A stretch of 64,000 bases of DNA from the NCBI RefSeq assembly GCF_029210385.1, contig NZ_JARGDQ010000009.1:1-64000 (forward strand), in the 5' to 3' direction. This DNA is from Desulfurivibrio dismutans. GTDB taxonomy: Bacteria > Desulfobacterota > Desulfobulbia > Desulfobulbales > Desulfurivibrionaceae. Of this stretch, positions 1 to 11,383 are shown piece by piece (the stretch's first letter is position 1; every line of letters starts with the position of its first letter). Below the pieces are notes generated by a model. The model did no database searches. It was given only the letters and a program-made list of their open reading frames with translations, and was not told the origin of the DNA. Made by a program: the position numbers and the translations under genes.

Positions 1-2808
1 GATCATCCGCCCCAAGGTGTCATACTGGTAGCTGGTGGTATGGCCGTTGGGGTCGATATGGTAGAGGAGGTTGCCGGCCGGATCGTAGGCGGCAGTGGCA
101 GCCTGACCCAGAGAGTCGGTGATGCGGACCGGGTTGTCCCGGTCATCATAGGCAATGGTGGTGGTTTCGCCGCCGGGTCCGATCTGCTCGATCAGCCGGC
201 CGAGCTGGTCGTACTGGTAGCTGGTAGTTGCCCCGGCCGGGTCGGTGACGGCCAGCAGGTTGCCGGCCGGATCATGGTTCATGGTAACGGTGCGGCCGGT
301 GGGATCAGTCAGGGCGCTCGGGTATCCCCGTCCATCCACCGAGATTTGGGTGACGGCCCCCGCCGGGTCGGTTACCGCGATCAGGTTGCCCCGGGCGTCA
401 TACTGGTAGCCGGTGACCCGGTTCTCAGGGTCGATGAACTGGGTCACCTGGTGGAAATGGTTGTAGCTGAACCGGGTGGTCTGATCCAGCGGGTCGGTGA
501 CGGCCAGCAGGTTGCCGGCCGGATCGTGGCTGAAATAGGTGGTGTTGCCGGCGGGGTCGGTTTCGGCCAGCGGATTGCGCTGATCGTCGTAGAGATAGCG
601 GGTGATACCACCCAGGGGGTCGCGCTTCTCCAGCAGAAGGCCCTGGTGGCTGTCGTAGGTGTATCGCCAGACCTGGCCGTCCTGCTCGGTGACCAAGGCA
701 GTTTTGATCGGCTCGGCGGTCAGCGGGGCGTAAGCGATGCCGCGGCTGCGGCCTTCGGGGTCGCTGGCGCCGACCAGCCGCCGCTGTTCGTCGAAGTAGT
801 ATTGAGTGGTGGCGCCCAGCGGGTCGATTTTGGCGATCAGCAGTTCCCGATCGTCGTAAAGATAGCTCCAGCCGTGGCCATCGGGATAGGTCACGCTCAG
901 CAGCAGGTCGTCGACGATCTGGAACGAGTAAAGCCGACCGCCCGGATCGGTCACCGCCGCCAGTTTACCCAGGGCGTCGTAGCTGAAGCTGGTCGACCGG
1001 CCGGCCGAATCGGTGACCCCGACCAAGAGGCCGCCCAGGTAGGCAAAAGAGAGGGCGTTGCCGTTGCGGTCGCTTACGGCAGTCAACCGGCCGTCGACCG
1101 CGAAGAGGTAGGAGACGCCACTCTTGCGCAGCAGCGTGAAGGTGTGGTCGGGATGCTTGGTCAGGAGCGAATGGTTGCCGGCCGGTGGCAGGTAGCCCCC
1201 ATCGGGGGCTGGGGTGAACAGTTCGCGACCGTCACCGCCGTTTTTAATCAGCACAGAGCTGTCCGAGTGTTCGATCAGTTGTAACTCGTAATTGTGGCTC
1301 CAGCCCCGGCCAAGAACGCCGGAATCGGGACTCAGACTGTTGTAATGCAGATCAAATCCGGTGGGAAGATCGGCAAGACGCCCGGCAAAGAGTTGCCGGC
1401 TGAATGAGAGGTTGCCGCTGGCAAAATTGGCCTTGGAACCGACGGTCACGTTCAGGTTGCAGTCGTCATTACGGGTGACCCGGACCGGCAGCGAGGCCGA
1501 ACTGCCTTTGGACGGATCATCCACCACCCAGGCGTTAAGAACCAAGGTGTAGTTGCCGGGATCACTCAAGCCACCCAGGGCTGTTTTTCCGTTCCACAGT
1601 TCCTCGACATGGCGGTTGTCGCCTTTGGCGATTTGACCGGGATGGGCTCCCGACGAAGGCGGAATAAGGCTCAGCTCCCAGGCCACCTCCCGGTCGGGGC
1701 AACCGGTGATCTCGGCGGACAACCCCAGCACGCCACCGGAGGCCGGGTCGATACTGCCTGCACCGCCGCTGAAATTTTCGATATCAAGCTCGCAGTCCTC
1801 GACATAAAACTCATTCTCCTCGGCCACCGTGACCCCGCCGCCTAAGGCCACAAGCCGCGCGTAGTAGGGGCCACCGGGATTGCGATGGAGCAGATTGCCG
1901 GTAATCTCCTGGTAACTGAAGGAACATTCTTCGGTGGTACAGCTTTTACTGGTCAAATACCGGTAAGATCCGCTTCCGAACCGGATATAGGCGAAGATGG
2001 TTCCCTTGGTTGCATTGAGCGTCGGCTTGAATGTGACGGTGCCGGTCACATCGAAAGAATTGGAGACGGTACCGGAGGGGGCCGTTGTGGTTACCGTTGG
2101 GGTTTTGTCGACACTGAATTCGAGTTCGTTACTGTAAACCGTGACGCCGCCGCCTATTGCCCGCAGTCTTACTTCGTAGTCGCCGTGATTACGGTCCATC
2201 AAGGTGTTTCTTATTTCCTGGTAGCTGAACGAACACTCTTCTGTCTCGCACACTTTGGTGGCAATGCTGTTTCCCCAGAGGCTGGAAGATGCAGATTTGA
2301 TGTACAGGTCTATGCGGCCTTTAGTGCTGCTGAGCGTCGGCTTGAATATGGCGCTGCCGACAATATCGAAGGGTTCGGAGACGGTACCGGAGGGGGCCGT
2401 GGCCGACACGGCAGGTGTGTTGTCGAAAGTAACCGTTATTTGATTAGTGGCGCTTCCTTTGCAATCTCTGGCATATCCTCTGAAAAGGGTTTCCCCATGC
2501 ATGCTTCCCCGGTCAAATATATGCTCACACGATGCCGAGCCGTTTCCGGAACTGCTGCAGGTCGCATACCAACTGGAACCACGGTAAAGCGAAACACTTC
2601 CGCGATTGGTGGTGCGGCACTCGTTGTCCTCATTGCAATATGTACAGGATGCAAATGAACCGGAAACCTGCGCCATAACCCCACCGTTTCCAAGATCTGT
2701 GGCCGAGACCGAAACGCTGGCGGCCTGGAGCATTTGCGGCACCAGGCAGAAAAAAAACATGCATATGGTTGTTATGAATTTGCTTGCTGAATGGCGGCGT
2801 GTTTTCAT
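1..2808 (-). CDS. Secreted RHS/YD-repeat protein, C-terminus outside window
   Basis: I read this frame directly; it stays open to the window edge, giving at least 936 residues. It starts at ATG 2806-2808, behind a GGAGGG-like ribosome site, with a basic N-region and hydrophobic core ending in LQA-A, a typical Sec signal. A Cys-rich stretch (residues about 50-120) follows, then two tandem copies of a roughly 105-residue module (about 137-240 and 242-340). Both copies share TAPSGTVS, FKPTL and TEECSFSYQEI. At about residue 500 the RHS N-terminal signature GRGWSHNYE appears. From there to the edge run many YD repeats of the form YDPAGNLLAVTDPAG. RHS proteins form a shell that often encloses a C-terminal toxin or effector. 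That end is not in the window, so cargo, immunity gene and secretion route are unknown. Family assignment is secure; function is not. Confidence 0.9.
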   Translation of the reverse strand, partial: MKTRRHSASKFITTICMFFFCLVPQMLQAASVSVSATDLGNGGVMAQVSGSFASCTYCNEDNECRTTNRGSVSLYRGSSWYATCSSSGNGSASCEHIFDRGSMHGETLFRGYARDCKGSATNQITVTFDNTPAVSATAPSGTVSEPFDIVGSAIFKPTLSSTKGRIDLYIKSASSSLWGNSIATKVCETEECSFSYQEIRNTLMDRNHGDYEVRLRAIGGGVTVYSNELEFSVDKTPTVTTTAPSGTVSNSFDVTGTVTFKPTLNATKGTIFAYIRFGSGSYRYLTSKSCTTEECSFSYQEITGNLLHRNPGGPYYARLVALGGGVTVAEENEFYVEDCELDIENFSGGAGSIDPASGGVLGLSAEITGCPDREVAWELSLIPPSSGAHPGQIAKGDNRHVEELWNGKTALGGLSDPGNYTLVLNAWVVDDPSKGSSASLPVRVTRNDDCNLNVTVGSKANFASGNLSFSRQLFAGRLADLPTGFDLHYNSLSPDSGVLGRGWSHNYELQLIEHSDSSVLIKNGGDGRELFTPAPDGGYLPPAGNHSLLTKHPDHTFTLLRKSGVSYLFAVDGRLTAVSDRNGNALSFAYLGGLLVGVTDSAGRSTSFSYDALGKLAAVTDPGGRLYSFQIVDDLLLSVTYPDGHGWSYLYDDRELLIAKIDPLGATTQYYFDEQRRLVGASDPEGRSRGIAYAPLTAEPIKTALVTEQDGQVWRYTYDSHQGLLLEKRDPLGGITRYLYDDQRNPLAETDPAGNTTYFSHDPAGNLLAVTDPLDQTTRFSYNHFHQVTQFIDPENRVTGYQYDARGNLIAVTDPAGAVTQISVDGRGYPSALTDPTGRTVTMNHDPAGNLLAVTDPAGATTSYQYDQLGRLIEQIGPGGETTTIAYDDRDNPVRITDSLGQAATAAYDPAGNLLYHIDPNGHTTSYQYDTLGRMI

Positions 2809-2885
2809 GGCCCCCTCCGTTTTCAACCATGAGTCTAACCACTTTATGGTGACACTTGAGTGCCTTTTTCTGTGGCAGCTTTTAG

Positions 2886-2900
2886 TTGAACGGCGTTCAA
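2886..2900. promoter_or_regulatory. 15-bp inverted repeat upstream of the RHS gene
   Basis: TTGAAC-GGC-GTTCAA is a perfect 6-bp inverted repeat about 80 bp upstream of the RHS start codon, in the AT-richer gap between RHS and topA. Its size and place fit a dimeric repressor or activator operator, but no regulator can be named. The rest of the 2809-3031 gap shows no clear promoter or terminator. Confidence 0.3.
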
Positions 2901-3031
2901 TACAACTGCCATAAGATTTTTTAAACCAGAAGATCAAAGAAACAGATAGGCAATATTGAACAAACCATCCCTCCATCTGCTGCCTAACATGGTCAGGCGG
3001 AGCTTGTCAATAACCTAAGCCGAATTAGATT

Positions 3032-5338
3032 TTACTCGTTTTCTTCCGGCAGTTCCTCGGAGTAGCGGCACTCTTTGTCCGGGCAGACCAGGCGGCGGCC
3101 CTTCTTGTTGCTTTTTTCTACCAGGAAGGGGGAGTTGCACAGCGGGCAGGGTTTGGCCACTGGTTTGTCCCATAGGGCGAAGGTGCACTTGGGGTAGCGG
3201 TTGCAACTGTAGAAGACCTTGCCCCTTTTGGAGACCTTCTGCACGAGTTCCCCGTCGCAGCCCTCTTCCGGGCAGCCCACCCCGGTGCTGATGGCCCGGA
3301 CGTTTTTGCAGTCCGGGTAACCCGAACAGGCCAGAAATTTGCCGAAGCGGCCATGTTTGTAGACCATGGGGCGGCCGCATTTATCGCAACTCTCGCCCGA
3401 TTCTTCCGGGGCCTCCCGCTCCAGGGGTTTGATTTTGCCCTCTTCGTCGCGGGTGAAATCCTGGGTGTGTTTGCAGTCGGGGTAGTTGCTGCAGGCCAGG
3501 AATTCCCCCTTGCGGCCCCATTTGATCACCAGTTCTCCCTCGCACTGGGGGCAGTTGAGGCCGGTGGGCACGGCGCTGTGTTTGACCGATTTCATCTCTT
3601 CCTTGGCCTGTTCCAGGTTCTGCTGGAAAGGGCCATAGAAATTGCGCATCACCTGAACCCAGTCGACCTTGCCGGTTTCAATCTCGTCCAGTTCCTGCTC
3701 CAGTTTGGCGGTGAAATCGGTGTCGATAACCTTGGGGAAATGGGCCACCAGCAGTTGGTTGACCATTCGGCCCAGGTCGGTGGGGTAAAACTTGCGCTGG
3801 GTAAGTCGGGCGTACTCCTTGTCGACGATGGTGGAGAGGATGGCGGCGTAGGTGCTGGGCCGGCCCACCCCGTTTTCCTCCAGGGCCTTGACCAGGGTGG
3901 CCTCGGTGTAGCGGGGCGGCGGCTGGGTGAAGTGCTGTTTGGGGGTAATTTCCTCCAGTTTCAGGATCTGGCCTTCTTCGAGGTCGGGCAGGGGCGCGTC
4001 CTTGCCGCTTTTGCCGCTCTCCTTGCCGTCTTCCGGGGTCTCGTCCATCGCTTCCACGTAGAGGGTCATAAAACCGGGAAAACGCATGATGGAGCCGGTG
4101 GCCTTAAGCTCATGCCGGCCGTCCGGGCCGGCGGCAATCCGAATGCTGGTCTGATCATAAATCGCCGGGGCCATCTGGCTGGCCACGAAACGTTTCCAGA
4201 TCAGGGTGTACAGGGCCAGCATGTCTTTGTCCAGCTTGCCGGCCAGGCTTTCCGGGGTGCGACTGACATCGGTGGGCCGGACGGCTTCGTGGGCGTCCTG
4301 GGCGCCCTTGCCGGTTTTGTACTGCACCGGCTTGGCCGGCAGGTAATCGGCGCCGTAGGCCTGCTTGATGTGATCCCGGGCCATGCCCAGGGCCTCGTCG
4401 TTGACCCGGGTGGAGTCGGTCCGCATATAGGTGATCAGCCCCACCGGACCTTCCTTGCCCAGGTCGATGCCCTCGTAGAGGCGCTGGGCTTGAGCCATGG
4501 TTTTTTTGGCCGAAAAACGGAGCTTGCGGTTGGCGTCCATCTGCATGGTGCTGGTGATAAAGGGCGGGCTGGGGCGGCGGCGCTGCTGCTTTTTGTCCAC
4601 CCCGGCGACTTTCAGTTCCGCCTCTTTGATCTGCCCGACCAGGCCCTCGGCCTCGTCCTGGTTGGCTATTTTCCGCTTGCGGTTGTCCAGTTTCCGCCCG
4701 TCCACCTTTTCCAGCAGGGCCTGGAAAGGTGGCGGCTGGGGGCCGGCCAGACGGGTGGTTACCGACCAGTACTCCTCGGGTACGAATTTTTCGATTTCAT
4801 CCTCCCGCTCACAAACCATCCGCACGGCCACCGACTGCACCCGGCCGGCGGAAAGTCCGCGGCGCACTTTGTCCCAGAGCAACGGCGAGATCTGGTAGCC
4901 CACCAGCCGGTCCAGTACCCGCCGGGCCTGCTGGGCTTCAAAGAGATGGTGGTCAACCTCGCCGGATTTTTCCAGCGCCGCCAGCACCGCCTTGTGGGTG
5001 AGCTCGTGAAACAGAACCCGGCGGATGGGCTTTTTGATGGTCTTGAGGGCTTCGGCGATATGGTAGGCGATGGCCTCCCCCTCGCGGTCGGGGTCGGGGG
5101 CCAGGTAGATCTGTTCGGCCTCTTGGGCCGCCTTTTTTAACTCGCTGATGACCTTGGCCTTACCCTTGATGGTGACATACTGGGGGGTAAAGTCATGGTC
5201 GATATCAACGCCTAAGGTACTGACCGGCAGATCCCGGATATGGCCCACCGAGGCTTTGACCGTGTAGTCTTTGCCCAGGTGTTTCTGCAGGGTACGGGCT
5301 TTGGCCGGCGATTCCACAATAATTAATGATTTTCCCAT
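3032..5338 (-). CDS. topA: DNA topoisomerase I
   Basis: 768 residues, type IA topoisomerase that relaxes negative supercoils. It begins MGKSLIIVESPAKA, the TOPRIM start, with the acidic triad in DPDREGEAIAYH near residue 80. The catalytic tyrosine is Tyr304 in GLITYMRTDSTR. The C-terminus has four zinc-ribbon modules (CPQCEG..CSNYPDC, CDKCGR..CSGYPDC, CPEEGC..CNRYPKC, CPLCNS..CPDKEC), one or more beyond many homologues. A low-complexity Glu/Gly/Lys insert near residues 430-445 precedes the conserved YTEATLVKALEENGVGRPST. It lies 35 bp downstream of dprA in the same direction, so it is probably the last gene of an rpoD-dprA-topA transcript. Confidence 0.97.
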   Translation of the reverse strand: MGKSLIIVESPAKARTLQKHLGKDYTVKASVGHIRDLPVSTLGVDIDHDFTPQYVTIKGKAKVISELKKAAQEAEQIYLAPDPDREGEAIAYHIAEALKTIKKPIRRVLFHELTHKAVLAALEKSGEVDHHLFEAQQARRVLDRLVGYQISPLLWDKVRRGLSAGRVQSVAVRMVCEREDEIEKFVPEEYWSVTTRLAGPQPPPFQALLEKVDGRKLDNRKRKIANQDEAEGLVGQIKEAELKVAGVDKKQQRRRPSPPFITSTMQMDANRKLRFSAKKTMAQAQRLYEGIDLGKEGPVGLITYMRTDSTRVNDEALGMARDHIKQAYGADYLPAKPVQYKTGKGAQDAHEAVRPTDVSRTPESLAGKLDKDMLALYTLIWKRFVASQMAPAIYDQTSIRIAAGPDGRHELKATGSIMRFPGFMTLYVEAMDETPEDGKESGKSGKDAPLPDLEEGQILKLEEITPKQHFTQPPPRYTEATLVKALEENGVGRPSTYAAILSTIVDKEYARLTQRKFYPTDLGRMVNQLLVAHFPKVIDTDFTAKLEQELDEIETGKVDWVQVMRNFYGPFQQNLEQAKEEMKSVKHSAVPTGLNCPQCEGELVIKWGRKGEFLACSNYPDCKHTQDFTRDEEGKIKPLEREAPEESGESCDKCGRPMVYKHGRFGKFLACSGYPDCKNVRAISTGVGCPEEGCDGELVQKVSKRGKVFYSCNRYPKCTFALWDKPVAKPCPLCNSPFLVEKSNKKGRRLVCPDKECRYSEELPEENE

Positions 5339-5373
5339 AAGTCCAGCTTGTATAGTTTATCTTTAACAATCTT

Positions 5374-6484
5374 TTACTTAATTTTGCGATACTGGGGGCC
5401 GGGTTCGGTTTCAATCTGCCCCATCATTTCCAATTCCAGCAGCACCGCATTGACCTGCTGGGCCGGCAGGCCGGCCTGGCCGATGACTTCCTCGATGGCC
5501 TTGGGGTAGTCGTCCAGGACGGCCAGCACGGCGGTAGCCTCAGCGGAGAGCGATGGTGCCTGGCGGCTGGCGCCGGTTGATGCTCCGGCCGCTCCGGTGG
5601 CGGCCAGCGGGCTGCGGCCGAGTTCCTCCAGGATATCCTCTATCCCGTGCACCAGTTTGGCCCCTTCCTTGATCAGGCGGTGACAGCCTTCGCTTTTGTT
5701 GCTGTCCGCCCGGCCCGGCACGGCAAAGACTTCCCGGCCCTGTTCCATGGCCATTTCGGCGGTGATCAAGGAGCCGCTGCGGCGGGCCGCTTCAATCACC
5801 GCAGTGCCGGCGCTCATGCCGCTGATAATGCGGTTGCGGGCCGGAAAACGGAAAGGTTCCGGTCTGGTGCCCGGCGGATATTCGCTCAGGAGCATACCTG
5901 TTGTGCCGATCTTTGCAAAAAGTTTTTTGTTTTGAGGCGGGTAAACAATATCCAGCCCGCAGCCCAGCACCGCCACCGTTCGCCCGTCGGGGGCGTTCAG
6001 CGCCCCTTGGTGGGCGGCGCTGTCGATCCCCAAGGCGCCGCCGCTGACCACGGTGATGCCGGCGGCGGCCAGTTCGGCGGCCAGTTTTGCCGCCATCTTC
6101 AGCCCGTAAACCGAGGCGGCCCGGGCCCCGACCAGAGCCAGGGCAGGTTGGGCCAGTGCCGCCGGGTCGCCGGCGCCGTACAGCATCAACGGTGGATCGC
6201 TGATTTCCTTCAGCAGGGTGGGATAAAGGGGGTGGTCCCGGGGCAGGCAGTGGAGACCGGCGCGGCGGGCGGCGGTCAGCTCCCGGCGGGCTGCGGCCAG
6301 TCCCTCACGCTCGGTCAGGGCCCGGGCGCTTTTCGGGCGCAGACCCAGGGATTGCAGTTCGGCGGAGCCGAGGGCAAAGAGTTGGGCGATATCACCGGCG
6401 GCATTAAGCAGACGGTTGGCGCTGGTCAGTCCCAGGCCCGGGGTGTGGGCCAGGGTCAGCCAGCGCAGCAGCGGAATATCCGGA

Positions 6485-6498
<14 letters not shown>
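5374..6498 (-). CDS. dprA: DNA-processing protein DprA (Smf)
   Basis: 374 residues. DprA binds incoming single-stranded DNA and loads RecA during natural transformation. An N-terminal helical SAM-like part (about 1-80) is followed by the Rossmann domain with [43 protein letters not shown] and [15 protein letters not shown], all family hallmarks. The C-terminal 60 residues form a winged-helix DML1-like domain ([18 protein letters not shown]). The 5' end overlaps the 3' end of rpoD by 14 bp, so the two are translationally linked. No other competence genes are in the window except the prepilin peptidase. Confidence 0.95.
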
Positions 6499-8143
<1,645 letters not shown>

Positions 8144-8215
8144 CTGCCACTCCTTGTTGCTGAAGCTTGTAGCCGCTCACCAGGGTCAACAACCCGCTGC
8201 TGAACGTTTGTATGC

Positions 8216-8310
8216 TCGCAAAAACCCGCCGAGCGTGTTGGTCGGTAACACGAAAACAAGTAGTTACAAAGCGTGCCCAGTCGGCGGCGCGGCTTTTTGC
8301 GACGCCGACA
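8216..8310 (+). repeat. Family D dispersed repeat, copy 1 (dnaG-rpoD gap)
   Basis: This block, from TCGCAAAAACCCGCC to GCGACGCCGACA, matches the reverse complement of 40621-40716. Shared pieces are CGCAAAAACCCGCC, TTGGTCG, CGAAAACAAG, AAGCGTGCCC, GTCGGCG and GCTTTTTGCG. One end holds a GC-rich hairpin (GTCGGCG/CGCCGAC) around an A/T run. It is noncoding and sits between dnaG and rpoD. The adjacent CTGCTGAACGTTTG at about 8199 resembles the outer arm of family A. Confidence 0.75.
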
Positions 8311-8346
8311 ACGTTTACTAAGGCTTGCCAAGACCGGTTGGTATGG

Positions 8347-10128
8347 TCAACCGTGCAAGGCCTGTTTCTGCTGCATCAGTTCCAGTAGCCGCTGCTGGTC
8401 GCCGCTCTGGTAGGCGGCGTTGATTTCCCGGTTGAGCTGGTCGGCGTTTTTTTTACGTTGGTGGCGCTGCAGCCAGGTCATGAGCTGCTGGGCGCTTTCC
8501 TCCCGGTGCTCATCGGGGTAGAAAGACCCTCCTTGGATCAGCAGGCGGGCCACTAAAGTCTTGAGGCCGCCGTTGGCCAGGTTGAGCAGGTTCTCCGGGG
8601 CGCGGACAAAATCGCTTTCGGCATCGGTCATCAGCGCCAGCAGCCGGTGGGAGGCAGGGCTGGTTGCGATTTCTTGCAGGCCGGCGGCCAGGAAGTCAGG
8701 CAGGTAGGAACCATGCAGAAAAAGGAAAGCAAAAAGCTTTTCCTCGTTGGGCTCCAGCCTGACGGCTTCTTCCTGGTTCTGTTCTTCCGTTGCCGGCCGG
8801 CGAACCTGGGGGCGGCGGCCGATGCTCTGGCAGAACTGGTCCCCGGAAATGCCCAGCCGTTCACTGAAGTGCGCGATAAAGCGGGTGCGCAGCAGCATCT
8901 GGTCGTCCAGGCTGTGGACGATGGGGGCCAGCTCTTCGATGATCCGGTTTTTGCCGTCAACTCCCAGGCCGTGCCGGGCCACCAGTTCGGCAAAGACGAA
9001 TTCCGGCAGCGAAACGGCGGCCTCGCTCAGCCGTCGCAGTCCGTCGCGGCCATGCTGGCGCACAAAGGTGTCCGGGTCGTGGCGGTCCGGCAGGATGGCC
9101 ACCCGGCCCGTGAGCTTGGCGGCCAGAAACAGGGGAATGGCCCGCATGGCCGCTTTCAGCCCGGCGGCGTCACCGTCGAACAGCAGCACCACTTCATCGG
9201 CGTAGCCCCGGAGGATCCGGAGGTGTTCGGCGGTCAGGGCGGTGCCCAGAGGGGCGACCACTTCGGCGATATCGTGGGCTGCCAGCGCCAGCAGGTCGAA
9301 GTTGCCCTCCACCAGCAGGCAGCTTTTGGCCTTACGAATGGGGTCGCGGTGCTGATACAGGCCGAACAGGGTGCGGCTTTTGTCGAACACCGGGGTCTCC
9401 GGAGTGTTGAGGTACTTGGGCTCGCCCTCGCCCAGGATGCGGCCGCCAAAGCCGCAAACCCGGCCGGTCAGGTCGGTGATGGGAAAAATTATCCGGTTGC
9501 GAAAACGGTCGTAAAAGCCGCGCGAGGACAAGCCCGAATCGCCGCTTTTTTTTGCTGCCAGCAACCCGGCTTCGGCCGCCGCTGCCGGTGAGAGTTTTTC
9601 CTGGCGCAACTGGTTGTACAAAAAATCCCAGCTGTCCGGGGCGTATCCCAACTGGAAGCGGGCGATGATTTCCCCGGACATGCCCCGCTGAGCCAGGTAA
9701 TCACGAGCCGCGGCGGCGGCGGGGCTGTGCAGCAGATAATGGTGGTAGAGTTCGGCCGCCCTGGCGTTGATGGCGTAAAGATTTTCCCGCTGGCGGGCTT
9801 CCGCCTGCTGCTGGGGGGTCAGGGTGTTTTCCGCCATGGGAATGCGGTAGCGGTCGGCCAGTTGTCTTAAGGCTTCGGGGAAGCTGAGCCGGTGGTAGAG
9901 CATGAGAAAGCTCAAAACATCGCCCCCCTCGCCACAGCCGAAACAGTGGAAGCTGCCCCGCTGGGGGCTGACCATGAAGGAAGGAGTTTTCTCGGCGTGG
10001 AAGGGACACAGGCCCTTGAGATTGGCTCCGGACCTCTGCAGGCTGACATGCTCACCGATAATCTCGGCAATATCAGCCGCTTCCTTGATGCGTCGAACGA
10101 CTTCCTGGCGTGACTGTTCTGCCGCCAT
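8347..10128 (-). CDS. dnaG: DNA primase DnaG
   Basis: 593 residues from ATG 10126-10128, where GAGGGG lies upstream and the primase N-terminus begins ([20 protein letters not shown]). An in-frame upstream ATG would add 53 unconserved residues and is rejected. The CHC2 zinc-binding domain is [22 protein letters not shown]. The catalytic core has [20 protein letters not shown] and the TOPRIM segments [12 protein letters not shown] and [11 protein letters not shown]. The C-terminal helical DnaB-interaction domain ends in [15 protein letters not shown]. It makes RNA primers at the replication fork. Upstream gene of the dnaG-rpoD pair. Confidence 0.96.
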   Translation of the reverse strand: MAAEQSRQEVVRRIKEAADIAEIIGEHVSLQRSGANLKGLCPFHAEKTPSFMVSPQRGSFHCFGCGEGGDVLSFLMLYHRLSFPEALRQLADRYRIPMAENTLTPQQQAEARQRENLYAINARAAELYHHYLLHSPAAAAARDYLAQRGMSGEIIARFQLGYAPDSWDFLYNQLRQEKLSPAAAAEAGLLAAKKSGDSGLSSRGFYDRFRNRIIFPITDLTGRVCGFGGRILGEGEPKYLNTPETPVFDKSRTLFGLYQHRDPIRKAKSCLLVEGNFDLLALAAHDIAEVVAPLGTALTAEHLRILRGYADEVVLLFDGDAAGLKAAMRAIPLFLAAKLTGRVAILPDRHDPDTFVRQHGRDGLRRLSEAAVSLPEFVFAELVARHGLGVDGKNRIIEELAPIVHSLDDQMLLRTRFIAHFSERLGISGDQFCQSIGRRPQVRRPATEEQNQEEAVRLEPNEEKLFAFLFLHGSYLPDFLAAGLQEIATSPASHRLLALMTDAESDFVRAPENLLNLANGGLKTLVARLLIQGGSFYPDEHREESAQQLMTWLQRHQRKKNADQLNREINAAYQSGDQQRLLELMQQKQALHG

Positions 10129-10338
10129 AAGTTCAAATCCCCTCGGTAACCAAAAGGGCAGACGGGCTGCCTGGGCGTCTTTTTCGCCCCGGGTTAACTG
10201 TCCAAAAAGAACCTGGTTTTCCGCCGCTGTCAAGGGAAAAGGCTTTACCGGGGGCAGTGGGCCTGGTACTTTTGGTGGCCACTGCAAGGGGGCGGCGGCC
10301 GTTGGTTGCTACCCCGGGAAACACTGCAAGGAAATGTA

Positions 10339-11310
10339 ATGACGGAAACCACCTTTGTCTGGCCGCTGTTGATCCTGCTCAGCGGTTTACTGTTGCTGTG
10401 GGGCGGCGGCGAGCTGCTGGTGGGCGGGGCCCGTCGGCTGGCACGGCTGTGGGGGATGCCGCCTTTGCTGATCGGCTTGACCGTGGTGGCCTTCGGCACT
10501 TCGCTGCCGGAACTGTTTATCAGTCTGGCGGCGAGTTGGCGGGGTCATCCGGAGATCATGCTGGGCAATGTGGTCGGCAGTAATATTGCCAATATCGGTT
10601 TGGTTCTGGCGCTCTCCCTGTTGCTGGTGCCGCTGCGGCTCTCATTCAGGACGGTGGCTCTGGAACTGGGCCTGTTGCATCTGGTTACGGCACTGCTGCT
10701 GGCGTTGGCCTTTTACGGTTTTTTCCCTCGCCTGGGCGGGGTTTTGTTTGTCGGGACGTTGATCTTTTACACCTTCCAGGCCTATCGCAGCAGCAGCGCG
10801 GCTAAGCAGGCCGCCCGGCACCAGGCGGCCGAAATCGAACACCAGCCGAGGGATGGCGGCGCCATTATCAGGGCCCTGCTGCTGGTGATCGGAGGTTTGG
10901 CGGCCCTGGCCTGGGGGTCGGAGTTGTTTATCCATGGTGCAGTGGCCATTGCTTCTTATTTCGGGGTTTCGGAGCTGGTGATCGGCCTTACTCTGGCCGC
11001 CATCGGCACTTCACTGCCGGAGCTGGCCACCTGTCTGGTGGCCATTCGTCATCGCCAGGATGCGCTGCTGGTGGGCAACATCATCGGCAGCAACCTGTTC
11101 AATCTCCTGATGGTGCTGGGGGTTACCGCCAGCCTGATGCCGTTTGCTCTGCCGGCGGTGCTGCTGGCCCGCGATCTGCCGGTGATGCTGGCCTTTTCCC
11201 TGGCCCTGCTGATTATCCTGGCCTGGCGCCAAAAGATGGGACGCCTGTTCGGGGGAGTCCTGCTGGCCGGCTATCTGCTCTATATCGCCCTGTTGGTGGT
11301 AACAGGATGA
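10339..11310 (+). CDS. Ca2+/Na+ antiporter, CaCA family (YrbG-like)
   Basis: 323 residues from ATG 10339, preceded by AAGGA; an earlier in-frame ATG at 10306 has no better support. It has the two inverted alpha-repeats of the CaCA superfamily: VVAFGTSLPELFISLAA with GNVVGSNIANIGLVL, and LAAIGTSLPELATCLVA with GNIIGSNLFNLLMVL. The acidic residues in the GTSLPE motifs coordinate the transported ions. About ten membrane segments are evident, with a hydrophilic loop in the middle (about residues 155-175). Likely an inner-membrane calcium/sodium or proton exchanger; exact ion specificity cannot be read from sequence. Divergent from dnaG. Confidence 0.92.
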   Translation: MTETTFVWPLLILLSGLLLLWGGGELLVGGARRLARLWGMPPLLIGLTVVAFGTSLPELFISLAASWRGHPEIMLGNVVGSNIANIGLVLALSLLLVPLRLSFRTVALELGLLHLVTALLLALAFYGFFPRLGGVLFVGTLIFYTFQAYRSSSAAKQAARHQAAEIEHQPRDGGAIIRALLLVIGGLAALAWGSELFIHGAVAIASYFGVSELVIGLTLAAIGTSLPELATCLVAIRHRQDALLVGNIIGSNLFNLLMVLGVTASLMPFALPAVLLARDLPVMLAFSLALLIILAWRQKMGRLFGGVLLAGYLLYIALLVVTG

Positions 11311-11383
11311 GGCCAGGGTGTTCTTCGCCTGGACGGGGCCGTGCTGGCCGGAACTTACGTGAAAGCAAAAAGAGGGTCAAGAA

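Noticed and set aside
1-2808. Polymorphic toxin assignment for the RHS protein
   Set aside because: The C-terminal region that would define a toxin is outside the window, so only the RHS shell can be claimed.
3353-5140. Long open frame antisense to topA (about 595 codons)
   Set aside because: It mirrors the high-GC third-position pattern of topA, its translation is low-complexity Gly/Ala/Val/His, and topA is certain. The same applies to long antisense frames over dnaG, hcp, trkA, flgL and the aldolase gene.
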